64,000 nucleotides of DNA from Periplaneta americana (taxonomy: Eukaryota > Arthropoda > Insecta > Blattodea > Blattidae), in the NCBI RefSeq assembly GCF_040183065.1, contig NC_091119.1:206605298-206669297 (forward strand). Direction: 5' to 3'. Shown here one piece after another: positions 1 to 11,799 of this stretch. A model generated the notes under the pieces. That model was not told the origin of the DNA. It worked only from the letters and a program-made list of their open reading frames with translations, and did not search any database. Position numbers and translations under genes: made by a program. The first letter of the stretch is position 1. The number at the start of each line of letters is the position of its first letter.

Positions 1-290
1 CTATCTTGTTCGAAATATCTAAAAAATAACTCCCTGAAAAACACGCTTTCAAACGTTTAATATACAACAGTTTTTATCTCGGAAAGGAAGCAAAAACGAG
101 CAAAATTGTACTAAACTTTTTACTTCAAAATATCTGAAAGAATAACCCCCTGAAAAAACCGCTATGAAATGTTTTATTCATACAATTTTTATCTCGGAAA
201 GGAAGCAAAAACGAGCAAAATTGTATTAAACGGTTTTGTTCGAAATATCTCACAGAATAACCGCCTGAAATTAATGACAATACTTACCGT
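1..290. repeat. Degenerate tandem repeat, period about 115 bp
   Basis: Successive units share the phrases TTTTTATCTCGGAAAGGAAG, CAAAAACGAGCAAAATTGTA and GAAATATCTC. The same units recur at 62003-62375 and, in inverted pairs, at 56745-57302. Confidence 0.7.
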
Positions 291-892
291 TGACTCTGTA
301 TGTCATGGCGGCCCTTGATATTCCTGTGTTCGGTACCCCCTTCATCATTATCCTTTCCTTCCTATCTCTATCACTATCTGTACATCTTAATAAATACTTA
401 GTTTAGTAATAAAACTTAATACAAGATATACCCCTTGTCATTTGCCTTCACCGCACCTGAAGTTTTATAGTTCCTTCCTTATCATCTGTATTCTTATATT
501 TTCATACTTACGTCTTTATTATCCATCATCCCGAAAGAGTTCTTCCACTATTACAGACAGTTCAATACAATCCCATAAATTAATTTTTTTAATTCCTCTG
601 TCCCTCTCAGTTCATCATAACTACACTCTCTTAATACTTCTCTTGCACAACTTGTCCAGTCTACCTATTAATGCCATTTCATTCTTATTCTTCTAGATCA
701 TCTTTTGTCCCCTCAAAATATCCCTCGTTTTTCTTCCTCTTTTACTGTAACATCACTATATTAGAATATTCGATTTGATATCCAGTTTCTCTTTAGTTCC
801 TGTTATTTTTTTAATACATTTCCACAAGCTATGTTCAGTTAGATATAGTCATACTGTCCTAGCCTACGCTTTTCCCTATCTCTTCAAATGTA

Positions 893-1737
893 CAGTGTGT
901 CCACATGAGACCTTTACAATTTCAGGAGTAAATAATTTATTTAGACACGATATCTGAACGCGGTTTTCTGCATGTTAATCAGAAACTGTCAAAGTTCTTA
1001 TGGGATTTTTTTTTTTTTTTTTTTGGATTGTTGAAAATGCGTTTTCTGTTTTTGGTTGCAGGTGTGAATTTTGGTGAAATCAGAAATTGAAAGAGGTATA
1101 GATACCTCATAAGATGGTACAATGTACCCATGTAGCCTGGTTTATAGAGACACGATCAGTAAGCTCTAGTAAGTCCATTCTCAGGGAACTGAACTTGGCG
1201 CGTTCGACTGTCCACAAAGTCCTTTACAAGAATCTGGAGCTGTTCGCGAACAAAGTTGAGCCAGAGCAAGCTCTTCAGCCAGATGATCGTCCACGCAGCA
1301 CAGCATTTCCTGTCGATATTCTGGCTAGAATTGATGCCGAGGAAGGTTTTCTTGCACATGTCCAATGCCCTCCACACGTGTGCTTTTCCACCAACTGCCC
1401 TTCTGCCCCAACACACTCCCACTCTCTATAAATTTTCGGTGTCACGCCCGAATTATTGTCCGTGATGACAGTTTTGTTGCATATTGGGTCCGGACGTGAA
1501 TCTGATCGTGTCTCGATAAACCAGGATACACATTGTGCCATGTCCTGAGGTGTCCACATCTTCCATTGTCATATTTCAGATTTCACCAAAATTTACAATC
1601 CAATACACTCATTTTAACAATCCAACAAAATTCCCATAAAACTTTGTCAGTTTCTGAAAACCACATTCAGATATCTTGTCTCAATAATTATTTGTTACTT
1701 ACACCTAAAGTTGTAAATGTTTTATGTTGACACCCTG
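893..1737 (+). mobile_element. Non-autonomous mariner-like element with long terminal inverted repeats
   Basis: It begins CAGTGTGTCC and ends in the complement of CAGGGTGTC, with TA on both sides. The inverted repeats exceed 200 bp and reach past the transposase start codon, so the peptide MWTPQDMAQCVSWFIETRS can be read from the right end on the minus strand. The interior (ORF 1114-1431) keeps a transposase fragment around RSTVHKVLYKN and RIDAEEGFL, joined directly to the N-terminus by an internal deletion. It resembles the common arthropod DUF4817-type mariner-like transposase. The same copy sits at the same place in the right block (63018-63822). Confidence 0.75.
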
Positions 1738-1770
1738 TATATCATTGCATATATTTTGCTATACAATGTA

Positions 1771-2854
1771 CAGGGACATCATTTTATTTTACTAACATTT
1801 CTAATATTAACCTGGCTATACCTTTGGATCAACGATTAAGAACCGGAAACACCGTTTGCTACGACCTCCCACGACTGGAGTTCGATGATACTGGCGTAAT
1901 ATACAAACAAATCACTTTACTAGGTATAGGAGGGAAGAAAAGTAGTTCACCCATTTACGTAAACTAGGAAATATCGCGATTTTGAGTTTGATTAGGTTTT
2001 TGTACAGTACTGTATTAACAATGCGTGTTTTTACTCACAAACTGAGCTTTCCATGCGGATGTATTCATTATCCAGTGTATATTATGCTGTCTACAACACA
2101 TTAGCGTACAATATAGAGAATGAAGTTAAATTGAAAAATAATCATAATATATTTATTTAAACACATTTTTCAAAATGGTGGCCGTTCATTTCAATACAGT
2201 GTTCAGTTCTTTTGTGCATATTATCGTACTATAGACAATTGTACGTAATTCCAATTACCAGGTTCGTACTTCGTATCAGTAACTCATGTTGAAATAATTC
2301 TCTACCTACTCTATAAAAGAGACCTTACGTACTGTAAATTCAATTTTCACTTCTGTCCGGTCCGAAAAGATAAAATTACTCAGACATGATATGTATTGTC
2401 CGTCCAAGTAGCAGCGTCGTAGAAAGGGAGGAAATCACGTGACAGTTAATTACCTAACGAGGCCCTTTTATTTAAGTTATTTTATACAATTGCATGGGTG
2501 AATATTACGTAGACGTCCAATTCCTAACAGAAATTAATGTTCTCAGAAAATAGCTAAGACAACCCAGCCACTAGCATTTACAGAGAGGCGAATAGAAGCA
2601 GGTGGGGGAAACCGGGATGCGATGTAGGCAAATGGAAAATGGTTCAATATTGAAGGCTCTTTAGTCACTGGAAAACGCGAACATATTTTTGGAACGTTGT
2701 GTTTACTATGACCGTAAGGCTACTATGACGGTATTTGCGGTGTTGGATCTGTGTGGAGGACGGTTGAACTTCATTAGTAGAAGGGGTGGAAGTGAAGTAC
2801 ATTAAAAAACTCAGGTACAATAAAAATTGAGGTAAAAATAAAATGATGTCCCTG
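1771..2854. mobile_element. Non-autonomous TIR element with TA target duplication
   Basis: The left end CAGGGACATCATTTTATTTT is the exact inverse of the right end. TA flanks both sides, and the right block has the uninterrupted site (CAATGTACAAAG near 63850). No coding region is recognisable. The TA duplication and CAGGG terminus suggest the Tc1/mariner superfamily. It is younger than the duplication of the surrounding block. Confidence 0.8.
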
Positions 2855-3073
2855 TACAAAGCCGTCTCTAATTGTGAAATTGATATGACAAACTTCTGTA
2901 ATGTTCTAGAAATGTTTATTATATTCAATTCAATTAACTCATAAGAGTCTGAAGGGTGTTCCTCTAAGTGGTGATAAACTTTTACTGCATTTTATCGTAT
3001 GAGTATGATCAAACTAATTACTATTCTAACAAAAATGAACACTTGATTATTATTAGAGAGTCTCGAACATTCT

Positions 3074-4383
3074 TGGTCCGCTAAATGGCTAACGTCATGT
3101 TGACGTCAATAGTGACGTATGTTCACGTTCGTAAAACATTGGAAAGAATCTTAAGGGATCTGTGCACATAGGGCTCTATTATAGATATTTCCAGCTCCTT
3201 TAAATATTTAACATGTCGTAGCTTGTATGATTGTCAATCAATCGCGCTGGATGTTTTTTTTTTAATTGATAGCTTAATGTCTAAGGAAAGCATAGGACCA
3301 AATTCGAAATGAAAATCCTTTTTTTGAAAAGTGAGGAAAAAACACTAACTTCGATGTTACCAGTTCAGAACAGAGATTTATACCTTCTAAAGTTGGTAAG
3401 CGGCAAACTTTTTTATTTTTCACTTTATATAGGGGTCAAACAGCGTATTCCGAATCTCACCGGACAGGTGGACAACAATGACATCACACTGCAGCGAAAT
3501 AGGAACAAAACTGCTGGAAGGATCGATGGCTGTCATGTCGACTGTATAAGTTGTTGTCTGTGCTACGCTAGCAAAATTTTGCGAAATTTCCGTACTGCCA
3601 TCTCGTTCAAAGAAGAGAGATCATAAATAATTTATTTCTTGAACCGGTAGTAATAACTGGTCCGTTGACATGTTCGCTCATAAGCCATTAACATATTGTT
3701 TTTACGTTGTGCTCATTACAAACAATACAGCAGAACACACCGCCATGACACAACAGTGCACCATGTCATTTGTCTGCTAATTCCCGCCCTTTACAAGAAC
3801 CAATCAGATTCACTGATGGCGGTTGATGGAGACTGCCACCACCTCTGCAAGCTGATGGCACCGGTGCGACACCGGTGGAGCATCAATGACGTCATCGGTG
3901 GAATTCGGAACACCGTGATGCCATCGGATTGCTCAGCGCTGAGATTCGGAATACGCTCAAAGCGAGAGAAATGTTGAGAAAGAATGGAAATTACTTTTAA
4001 AAGTGGTCGCTACTCAAAATCTTTACTAGATTCCGAGTTGCGGTGAGTTAAAAAAGGAGCATTTTCGCTTGGTGGAGTACTCACGACTCATCTTTTTGTC
4101 TGTTGGAATCTCAACGGAAAATTCTTTTCTGAGCTTTCTTGTACTTCTCATTTAATAATTTATGCATCTTGAGATGTTCTAAGTAGATGAACATCGTCCA
4201 CAGTGGTAAATCTCAAACGACATGTCATGTTTAAACATCGAATTAGGTCTACGGTAAACTTCGTTCACGTCCCCGTTATATGGCTAGAGATAGCGGGTCC
4301 ACTATTAAAATAACGTGAGGTGAATGGCTCTGATTGGCTCTTTCATCAATGACGTCAACATAGCGTTAACGTTTAGGGTACCA
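3074..4383. mobile_element. Possible old TIR element
   Basis: Imperfect inverted ends share TGTTGACGTCA preceded by similar sequence (TGGTCCGCTAAATGGC on the left, TGGTACCCTAAACG as read inward from the right). No coding region was recognised. It would contain the better-supported element at 3443-3956. Confidence 0.3.
3443..3956. mobile_element. MITE-like element, 17-bp perfect TIR
   Basis: GCGTATTCCGAATCTCA at the left is perfectly inverted at the right end. The 514-bp interior holds inverted runs around GACGTCAT and ACCGGTG and has no recognisable gene. No clean target duplication was found, so the superfamily is open. Confidence 0.45.
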
Positions 4384-4431
4384 GTAATGTGCGAAAACTC
4401 TGCATTGCTCGATCACAGAAATTAATGTCAG

Positions 4432-4532
4432 TAATATATATTATGTCAGTAAAAACAGACTCCGAGCAGAATAGCGTGTGCAACAGACAGAGCAACCAGT
4501 ACCTCGACTGCGCGCTGGACTTCATTGAAATG
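4432..4532 (+). CDS. OBP gene 1, third-last coding exon
   Basis: It encodes the C4a and C5 region (CNRQSNQYLDC) and ends at ATG before the donor GTGAGT. Starts at 4450 or 4459 are alternatives. The phase-1 start matches the phase-1 end of gene 2 exon 6. Confidence 0.75.
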
Positions 4533-4796
4533 GTGAGTAAACATTCGCATGCATGATTCATTTACAGAATGATAGTTACAGTTAATCTTTTAGTACTTTG
4601 ATTTTTATTGTATTTGTAAATTTAATATTAATTGTAATTATAATTCTAATTTATTCTTAATATTGTAGTTGTAATTCCCTGGTACAAGGGAAGGGAAGGC
4701 CTGATGGCCTTATCTCTATAAGATTAAATAAATCAATAAATAAATAAATAAATAAATAACTAGATAAATAAATAACTAAATAAATAAATAAATAAC

Positions 4797-4827
<31 letters not shown>

Positions 4828-7800
4828 CTAAATACATAAATAAATCACTAAATAAATAACTAAATAACTAAATAAATAAATAAATAAATAACTAAATAAA
4901 AAAATAAATAAATAACTAAATAATAAATAACTAAATAAATAACTAAATAATAAATAGCTAAATAAATAAATAACTAAATAAATAACTAAATAATAAATAG
5001 CTAAATAAATAAATAACTAAATAAATAAATAACTAAATAATAAATAACTAAATAAATAAATAACTAAATAAATAAATAAATAAATAACTAAATAAATAAC
5101 TAAATAAATAAATAAACTAAATAAATAACTAAATAAATAAATAAATAACTAAATAAATAATTAAATAAATAAATAAATAACTAAATGAATAAATAACTAA
5201 ATGAATAAATAAATAAATAACTAAATAAATAAATAAATAAATAACTAAATAAATAAATAACTAAATAAATAACTAAATAACTAAAATAACTAAATAACTA
5301 TATAAATAAATAACTAAATAAATAACTAAATAAATAAATAAATAACTAGATAAATAAATAAATAAATAACTAAATAAATAAATAAGGAAATAAATAAATA
5401 ACTAAATAAATATATAAATAAGTATATAAATAAATAAATAAATAAAGAAGTAAATAAGTAAATAAATAAATAACTAAATAAATAAATAAATAACTAAATA
5501 AATAAATAAATAACAGCATTGCGCATTCAAATGTTTCTAGAGGGGAGTGTGTTTGTTGGAGGTATATAGTATGTTTTTAGGAGGGAAATATGTAGCCAAT
5601 GTTACTAAAATTGAACATACGTTTAAAACTTAAGAAGCGATGTAATGTACGTTAAGTTGTTATTCCAGTGAATGTCTCTAGTTGAACAAGTCAAGTAGCC
5701 TGTCCCCATTTTCTGTTAGTTCGTTTAATTTCGTTTATCTATAACTTAGAAGCAGATAATGTTCGACATACACTAACTAAATGTATTTCAATTTTTACAG
5801 TATTGCCCGGCAGATAAACAAGTCAAAGGTAAGAAACAAAATACAGCACTTGTATGTGTGCAACACTGTAGCTACTGCATTTTAAATTTTAGTGTAACAC
5901 ACAGTGAACGATTACAAAATAATATAACTTCTGAAGGAAAAATAAGTACTTGTATCAAAAGAAGAAGAAGAAGTACAATTGAGGAGCGTTTTTGCAAAAG
6001 TCGATACATGCAGAAATCAAGATTTTATAGAAATTACACTAAGTGACAGGATCTATCGAGTTTTGAAAAAACCTAGAAGGTTTGGTAGTCTCTACATACG
6101 GTATGAATCAAGTTTTGGTAAATCTCATTTCATAGATCGATTCCGGAGGTAGAAAACATACGATATACATATGTAACTCACTTTAAAAAATTTCTGCATC
6201 TATTGACTTTTGCAAAAACGCTCCTCAATTTTGTGTAATTTCAGTTATACTTTTGCAAGCACCAAACCCTGCATAACCTCAGTATAAATGTCTCAGTTGA
6301 CGACGTTCCTAAAATCTCAAATCTCACTGATATTGAAATCATTAAACTCCTTGCTGAATTCTAGAGGTTTCTGTCAGAAGTTATCACAATAGTAGATAGC
6401 GAGAGTCGCTATTAATTTTCAGCAATCAATAAAATTTTGTCTCTCTTTTGTTGGTAAATTATTTCTTCTATCTGTTATAAAACGACTACAAGCCAGAAAA
6501 TATCTTCTCAAAGAGTAAAAGAAAAGCAAAGAAAGAAAGGAAATTTACTTATTAATGGTGAGGCAACTAATTTAACTATGGCAACACTGTAGCCTACTGC
6601 GTGCATCGGTAAAACTTCAGCATAATTGTGGAACAGAAATACGCAAAAGAAATTGAAATAAAGTTCTATAAAGATTAACTGATGTTGGATTCAAAACTCT
6701 CGAAGTTAAAGGAACAAGATGAGACTAAAATAAATGAATAGAGATAAAAATGCTATCAGCCAATCCACGCAACTGGGAACTCCAATGAAAAAGTCTTTTT
6801 CAGAAATATTTCTTTATTATTAGCGTAAAGCATAGATAAGGCTGGAAATATAAATATTTTAATGTTTTATTTTCAAAAGGAAGATAGTTTATGGATATTG
6901 AATATAAGTGATCTTGTCTAGGTAATGGGTACTTTTTGTTTCCCTAAGTTTGCAGCACTTACTCATAGAGAGATCAGCTGTTAAGGGGAGGCAGAGGTGA
7001 AATTTTGAACAAAACTGAAGAAAATTTGTTTTTTTTTTCCAATTTTATTACCTTTATACACTATATTTTCATATTCCGATGTTAGTTTTTGATTTCGTTC
7101 CCTTTAAAGTATGAAATTAAAACCAAGATAACTGTATTACTGTATTATTCCCAGAATAAACTAATACTTATCATTATTTATATACCTTCTCTGAACTTAT
7201 AAATAAAAAGAAATATTCAAAATTTCTTACAATATGGTGCACGGAGGATTTTATATCAAACGATATAAAGTTTTATAAAATTATTAATATTTACAGAACT
7301 ATTGTACTTAGAAAGTTGAAACTTGGTATGTCCATTACTAATAACATACTTAGTATCCATGATCAATTTTAAAAAAATCGGATAAATTTGGGGATTTTGA
7401 AATATTCACCTCTGCCTCCCCTTAATGTATGTTTTTCAAGGAGCGATTGTTGAAGAAATATTTTGAGAGTTGCACTGTTAATTCCAGAGCTCCAAGATTA
7501 ACGAAATTTTACTCTATACTAGATTCTTTCTATCATTTGTTTCATTTAGTTTGAGTTAATAACAATTAGCAATCTTACAGTTCAAGTCAATATTTTGACT
7601 TAGAAATGTCACAGTTGTTTTGAAACTGGAAAAATGAAGAATATTAATTCATCTGTAATATCTGTGACAAAATGTGTGTAACATCCCTGGCATGGAAGAA
7701 ACGGCTATGAAATATTTACCGATTATGATTTTGAGACTTATGAGATTTGTACAGCTTTCACATAGACACTATGAGAATGCATCTCTTTTTGCTTGATGCA

Positions 7801-10216
7801 GAGACCTGAGTTTTACACTTTTTGTTAATAAGACGTGAAGTGAGTTCACAAATCTTGTAAAATCTATGACGGAATCTTTTCTTTATTTTATGCAATAATA
7901 ATAAATTGGGTTCAACAACTTTTTTTCTATAAAATGATACAGTTCTTCTAAATTTATTCTAATAATAAAATTTGACAAAAGTAATTTCATTTTCAATATA
8001 TTGAGTTTGAAAATAGCAAAAATGTAACATCCGTGACAACTGAAATAGCTGTACGGTCAGTTAAATTCTGTACAAAGTGCAACATCAGGCAGAACCTCGA
8101 AAAACTGTGTAAAACTTATCTAGTAAAATGTGAAATATACGAATACTAAAAGTAAATGATAGGCAATTAAAAATAAAGGAGAAATGAAGTCGAAACAAAT
8201 ATTAAGGTCGTGTCTCAAAGGTACATTTACAGCTCAAGTGAACTAGACGTTGACTAAATAGTCGGATGTAACATTGTTAATGCCTGTTTACATTTTTTTT
8301 AATATTGTAAAATTTCAGGTCATTATCTTTTCAACATATTTCGATTATAGATAGGAAAACGAAATTTGATGTAGCCTAGGTATATTTCGAACATCTTTTA
8401 AACTTCTACATCTTTCTACGTTTCTTTTTTAGGGTCTGAGGAAATTACCATTCAGTTCATAAACCTGAGAATCATGTTTCAGGAATTCTTCGCTAGGAAA
8501 TTGTTCACAGCTGATAACTGCAGATGAAACTGCATTAATTCTCAATTTAATGCTATACTGTAATGTCATGGTTTTTATAAAAAATATTCTGTGAAGCAGG
8601 TCAACATTCCAGCATACATGTCCAAAGCTCTCTAGTGTGTGGTATACAAGATAAGGCTGGTTCACAATAAACCGGGAACGAGAACCTGAATGAAAACGAG
8701 AAGCAGAGCACGTCAATATGAAAATTTTTGATTCACAATAAACCGAGAACGTAGACGACTATGCATATCGATATGTATGTCAATAACGATATGTAAAGTC
8801 GATATTACGCATTCTGATGTTAGTTGTGTATAATTGACCAATGGCGTTCTCTCATGAGTACAAGGCAGCGAAAATAAACACAGGTTAACCAACTTCGAAA
8901 TTTCAACTGAAACATTTCATTAGGTACGGTACTATAAATATGCCCATGCATCTTTATTATCACAACCTATTTTAAGTCTACCATAACGTAAAATAACTAG
9001 AGACGAAATATTTGTAATAGAACAAAAATAAACACAACAGTAGTTATTGAATTGAAGCATGAATATGTAGTGTGTACTACAACCAATACAGTAATAAAGT
9101 ATGATTCGCTTACGATCGGTGTTCAAAGATGCAGCTATTGGAAGCCACGTATTTTCCGTCACTTTCTCATCTTTATGCGAGGCACGCCGCTTATCATAAA
9201 CGTGAGGATTTTCCTCAACACTCAATATTAGAATCTCATCAAATAAAACTTGCTCCATGATGCACAGCACAGAACAAAATAATGCATAGGTTATGTCACG
9301 GTCTTCTTGCTACAAAATATACGACAAAATAGCTTTCAGATGGCAATAGAATGAATCTAGTGGGCTGTGATCGGAAACGTGAACGCCAAAGTTGAAACTT
9401 GGCCAACTCTCCGTTCCCGATCCCGGGCTCCTGCAAGCTTTTCGTTAATTGTGAATGCTCACATTTAAATGTATACATTTTAACAATTTTACCATTTCGT
9501 TCCGATTCTCGTTTCCAGTTTATTGTGAACCAGCCTTTAGTTAGTTTCTAGTCACTACCTTGCAGTGTAGACTTAAGCTTTGGGATACGGCCTAAGTAGA
9601 AGACGTGATGTGGATAAACTTGTTTTGGTACAATACTCCTATCGAAACTGGTTCTACACCGTGATTAAGGAAATTTATTGTTGTTACTAATTTCAATTAA
9701 AAATATAAATATAATATTTAGTATTTCATGATTACAAATTATTTATAATAAAAGAACGTTCCCAAATTATCATGTTTAACGTCGCACATGGTTAAATATC
9801 ACAAAGATATACTCGCACTCAACCCAGAAAGTGGCTATTTGTGTCACTATTGAAACACTCGTGTTTGACACGACCCTCTGTATTTTTTTTTTCTGACGTG
9901 GATACCAAATGTAAACATACTACGTTCTACTTCTTCCATCATAGTACTCGGTTACTCTTTGACGTAAGAAGTCTGTCTCTATGGCATCGTAAGATGTGAA
10001 GCTTCTCACTTGTTCCTCTTAAAACAACTAGAAATGTCATCCAGACACTAATGGAAAGAACATTTACGCTCTTTATAAAAACTGCTATCACCTTACATTT
10101 GTATTGAAGCAACCCGTATTGGTCACTTTTTTTATTACTGTTAAATATTCTTTGTTCCAGACCCTACTTGCGATGACCGGAGAGTGGCACTTCGGAAGAA
10201 ATACAACGTGGAATAG
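4432..10216 (+). CDS. Odorant-binding protein, Plus-C class (gene 1, 3' half only)
   Basis: This is the C-terminal part of a secreted carrier of small hydrophobic ligands in sensillar or other extracellular fluid. Exons are 4432-4532, 5801-5828 and 10161-10216; phases are 1, 0 and 1 and join without a frame break to a TAG stop. The spliced peptide contains C-x9-C-x8-C-P-x9-C (CNRQSNQYLDC, then CALDFIEMYC, P, and a final Cys in DPTCDD). This is the C4a-C5-C6-Pro-C6a signature of Plus-C OBPs and ends with YNVE. Donors are GTGAGT and GTAAGA; acceptors are preceded by TTTTTACAG and TTGTTCCAG. The first exon start is uncertain: AG acceptors before 4432, 4450 and 4459 all keep phase 1, and 4432 best fits the family spacing between C4 and C4a. 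Upstream exons lie left of the window. Gene 2 at 31029 is a tandem paralogue. The family call is strong; ligand and tissue are unknown. Confidence 0.82.
4560..4732 (+). mobile_element. LINE 3' end
   Basis: A short 3'-terminal fragment reads GGGAAGGCCTGATGGCCTTA just before a TAAA-type tail, the usual 3' end of arthropod non-LTR elements with simple-repeat tails. It lies in the intron between the third-last and penultimate exons of OBP gene 1. Confidence 0.55.
4733..5514. repeat. TAAA / TAACTAAATAAA microsatellite array, about 780 bp
   Basis: An almost uninterrupted array of TAAA units with regularly spaced TAACTAAA variants. It starts in the tail of the LINE fragment just upstream, so it probably grew from that tail. 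Confidence 0.9.
5801..5828 (+). CDS. OBP gene 1, penultimate 28-nt coding exon
   Basis: A micro-exon encoding YCPADKQVK plus one base. It supplies C6 and the Plus-C-specific proline right after it. It is flanked by TTTTTACAG and GTAAGA. The 1.27-kb intron before it is mostly the TAAATAACTAAATAAA microsatellite. Confidence 0.75.
5977..6230. mobile_element. MITE or foldback element
   Basis: TTGAGGAGCGTTTTTGCAAA at the left recurs inverted at 6205-6228, and the pairing continues about 20 bp inward with mismatches. There is no gene inside. It lies in the last intron of OBP gene 1, just after the 28-nt exon. Confidence 0.65.
6985..7421. mobile_element. MITE with TTAA target duplication (piggyBac-like)
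   Basis: The 17-bp termini GGGGAGGCAGAGGTGAA are perfectly inverted and TTAA lies on both sides. The 437-bp AT-rich interior has no gene. TTAA duplications are typical of piggyBac and Kolobok elements. Confidence 0.75.
7426..8653. other. Intron sequence of OBP gene 1, nothing recognised
   Basis: AT-rich unique-looking sequence. No exon, RNA gene or terminal repeat was found. Confidence 0.5.
8654..9536. mobile_element. Harbinger-like element carrying a MADF exon
   Basis: AGGCTGGTTCACAATAAACC at the left is closely matched inverted at the right end. A 197-bp MITE with the same termini lies at 39982-40178. The interior keeps one MADF-domain exon on the minus strand but no transposase. MADF/Myb-type accessory genes are typical of PIF/Harbinger, which is why that superfamily is suggested. 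No clear target duplication was found. Confidence 0.6.
9114..9258 (-). pseudogene. MADF-domain accessory protein, first exon only
   Basis: The exon starts MEQVLFDEILILSVEENPHV, continues through YDKRR and ENTWLPIAASLN, and ends at a GTAAGC donor (9113-9108). The pattern E-x-LI-x2-V-x3-P-x-(I/V)YD followed by a conserved W-x2-IA matches the N-terminal half of a MADF domain. No continuing exon was recognised, so it is likely a relic inside the surrounding TIR element. Confidence 0.6.
10161..10216 (+). CDS. OBP gene 1, last coding exon with stop
   Basis: After the acceptor TTTGTTCCAG, phase 1 continues as D-PTCDDRRVALRKKYNVE and a TAG stop. The cysteine is the expected C6a, nine residues after the proline. 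An ATTAAA at 10342 is a candidate polyadenylation signal. Confidence 0.78.
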
Positions 10217-10600
10217 ACTCGTAACTAAGGTGCAATGATGTAACCTGCATAAGTGACAACATCCATGCCAAGAAATATTTAGCTCATTTATGTTAAGGCA
10301 AAGGTTTTGTAATTACCTTGTAAATTGTCTGTCTGAACTTCATTAAATATCTTAATTCTAAAGTAATAACATTTCAAATTTTGTAATAATTGTCACAAAA
10401 GTTCTTAAGGATTCACGGAAGTTTAGATACTGTAAATATAAACTAAACAAGGTATCTTGGTTAGGATATAATTTGAATTTCATATAGGTTACCAGAGTTT
10501 CAGAATATAAATAAGAAAGAATTGCAACATTTAACTCCAGAAAATTACGAAGAACTTCTAAGACAGAGAGAGTTCTGTGAGCTTCATCTCAGACCATATA
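10217..10600 (+). other. Putative 3' UTR and downstream flank of OBP gene 1
   Basis: AT-rich sequence after the stop with an ATTAAA hexamer at 10342-10347. Nothing else was recognised. Confidence 0.4.
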
Positions 10601-11060
10601 CTAGCACCTTAAAGCACAGGGCAGGTCTTTCACTGCAAACCCAGAATTCTCCAATCTTTCCTATATTCTGTCTTCCTTTTCGTTTCCTCATATGATCCAA
10701 ATATCTTAATGTCGTCTATCATCTGATATCTTCTTCTGCCCCGAACTCTTTTCCCGTTCACCATTCCTTCCAGTTCATCCTTCAGTAGGCAGTTTCTCCA
10801 CAGCCAGTGACCCAGCCATTTCCTTTTTCTCTTTCTGATCAGTTTCAGCATCATTCTTTCTTCACCTACTCTTTCCAACACAGGTCCGTTTCTTATTCTG
10901 TCTGTCCACTTCACACGTTTCATTCTTCTCCATATCCACATTTCAAATGATTCTATTTGCTTCTATTCACTTCGTTGCAATGTCCATTTTCTGTCCCATA
11001 CAATACCACACTCCACATAAAGCACTTCACTAGTCTCTTCCTTAGTTCTTTTAAATTTAT
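10600..11060 (-). mobile_element. LINE fragment, reverse transcriptase C-terminus
   Basis: The minus-strand ORF 10630-10941 reads through LIRKRKRKWLGH, KRVRGRRRYQMIDDIK and YEETKR, the usual C-terminal region of a LINE ORF2. Upstream codons add YVECGIVWDRKWTLQ. It is a different family from the NLRVP elements. It is truncated at its 5' end. Confidence 0.7.
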
Positions 11061-11167
11061 GTTAGAGAAATGAATCTGTAAGAATTACAATAACAGAACT
11101 GAGAATACTCTATATTAATTTGTAATTGTTTAATTCATTACTCTACGACTCTTTATCTACTGCTATG

Positions 11168-11372
11168 GCTATCTAGCGTCTGAGTGTGATGAAGGTGGTA
11201 ATGCCAACCAAATGAGTCCAGAGTCCAACGCCGCAAGTTACTCAGCATTTGCTCTTACTGGGTTGAGAGAAAGCCCCGGAAATAAATCTCCTCTAAATAA
11301 CTTTCCTAAACAGGATTTGAACCCGGGTCCGCTCGTTTCGAGGTCACACATCCTAACCGTTATTCATGTTAC
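11168..11372 (-). mobile_element. tRNA-derived SINE, old copy
   Basis: It is a diverged copy of the SINE at 52647-52910. Shared phrases are TAGCGTCTGAGTG, ATGAGTCCAGAGTCCA and GGGTTGAGAGAAA. The B box GGGTTCAAATCC reads on the minus strand. Confidence 0.7.
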
Positions 11373-11799
11373 GGTACTATTTCATTATTATTAATAGTTG
11401 CAATGATAATAATGTTCAGCAAGTCTGGCGACTGATGTTAGCTATTAGAGATGCCGGCGTGCTGTAATCTTGTCGGGCTAGCATTTTTTAACGGTACCGG
11501 TGGTTTTTATTCCCTATTTTTAGGTCTGTATGTCCAGATATTTCACGTCCCATACCACAGACACACATGTAGTGTCATTTCATGGAATTTTTGTAATCAA
11601 GTTAAAAGGTTATATGTTAAGTATATTGTAATCTCTGAAGTAAACTAACCTTATTTTGTTTATTTTGGTACATGCAAGATCATGTGTTCTTCAGGCATAG
11701 CACTACTAGATCTACTAAATAAAAATTTAGAGCAATTCTTGTGCATATACTTAAACTGACAATTGTTATATGAGAAGCATTTATTTCAAACTATAGATA

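Larger units (their letters stand above)
1..3000. repeat. Paralogous intronic block, left copy
   Basis: This stretch matches 62003-64000 nearly throughout: degenerate 115-bp tandem repeats, a pyrimidine-rich stretch, a mariner-like insertion (893-1737) and the segment 2855-3000. Only the transposon at 1771-2854 is absent from the right copy. It lies upstream of the third-last coding exon of OBP gene 1, and the right copy lies after exon 6 of OBP gene 2, so both are best read as the equivalent intron of two duplicated genes. Confidence 0.75.

Noticed and set aside
3309-3977. ORFs of 105 and 93 codons
   Set aside because: They lie across the ends of a TIR element and show no domain or splice context.
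5858-6046. ORF continuing from the 28-nt exon without splicing
   Set aside because: It runs into a MITE, and the GTAAGA donor at 5829 joins in frame to a fitting final exon.
6493-6518. Alternative last exon for OBP gene 1 (ARKYLLKE and stop)
   Set aside because: Phase fits, but the exon at 10161 has a better acceptor and supplies the expected final Cys of the Plus-C pattern.
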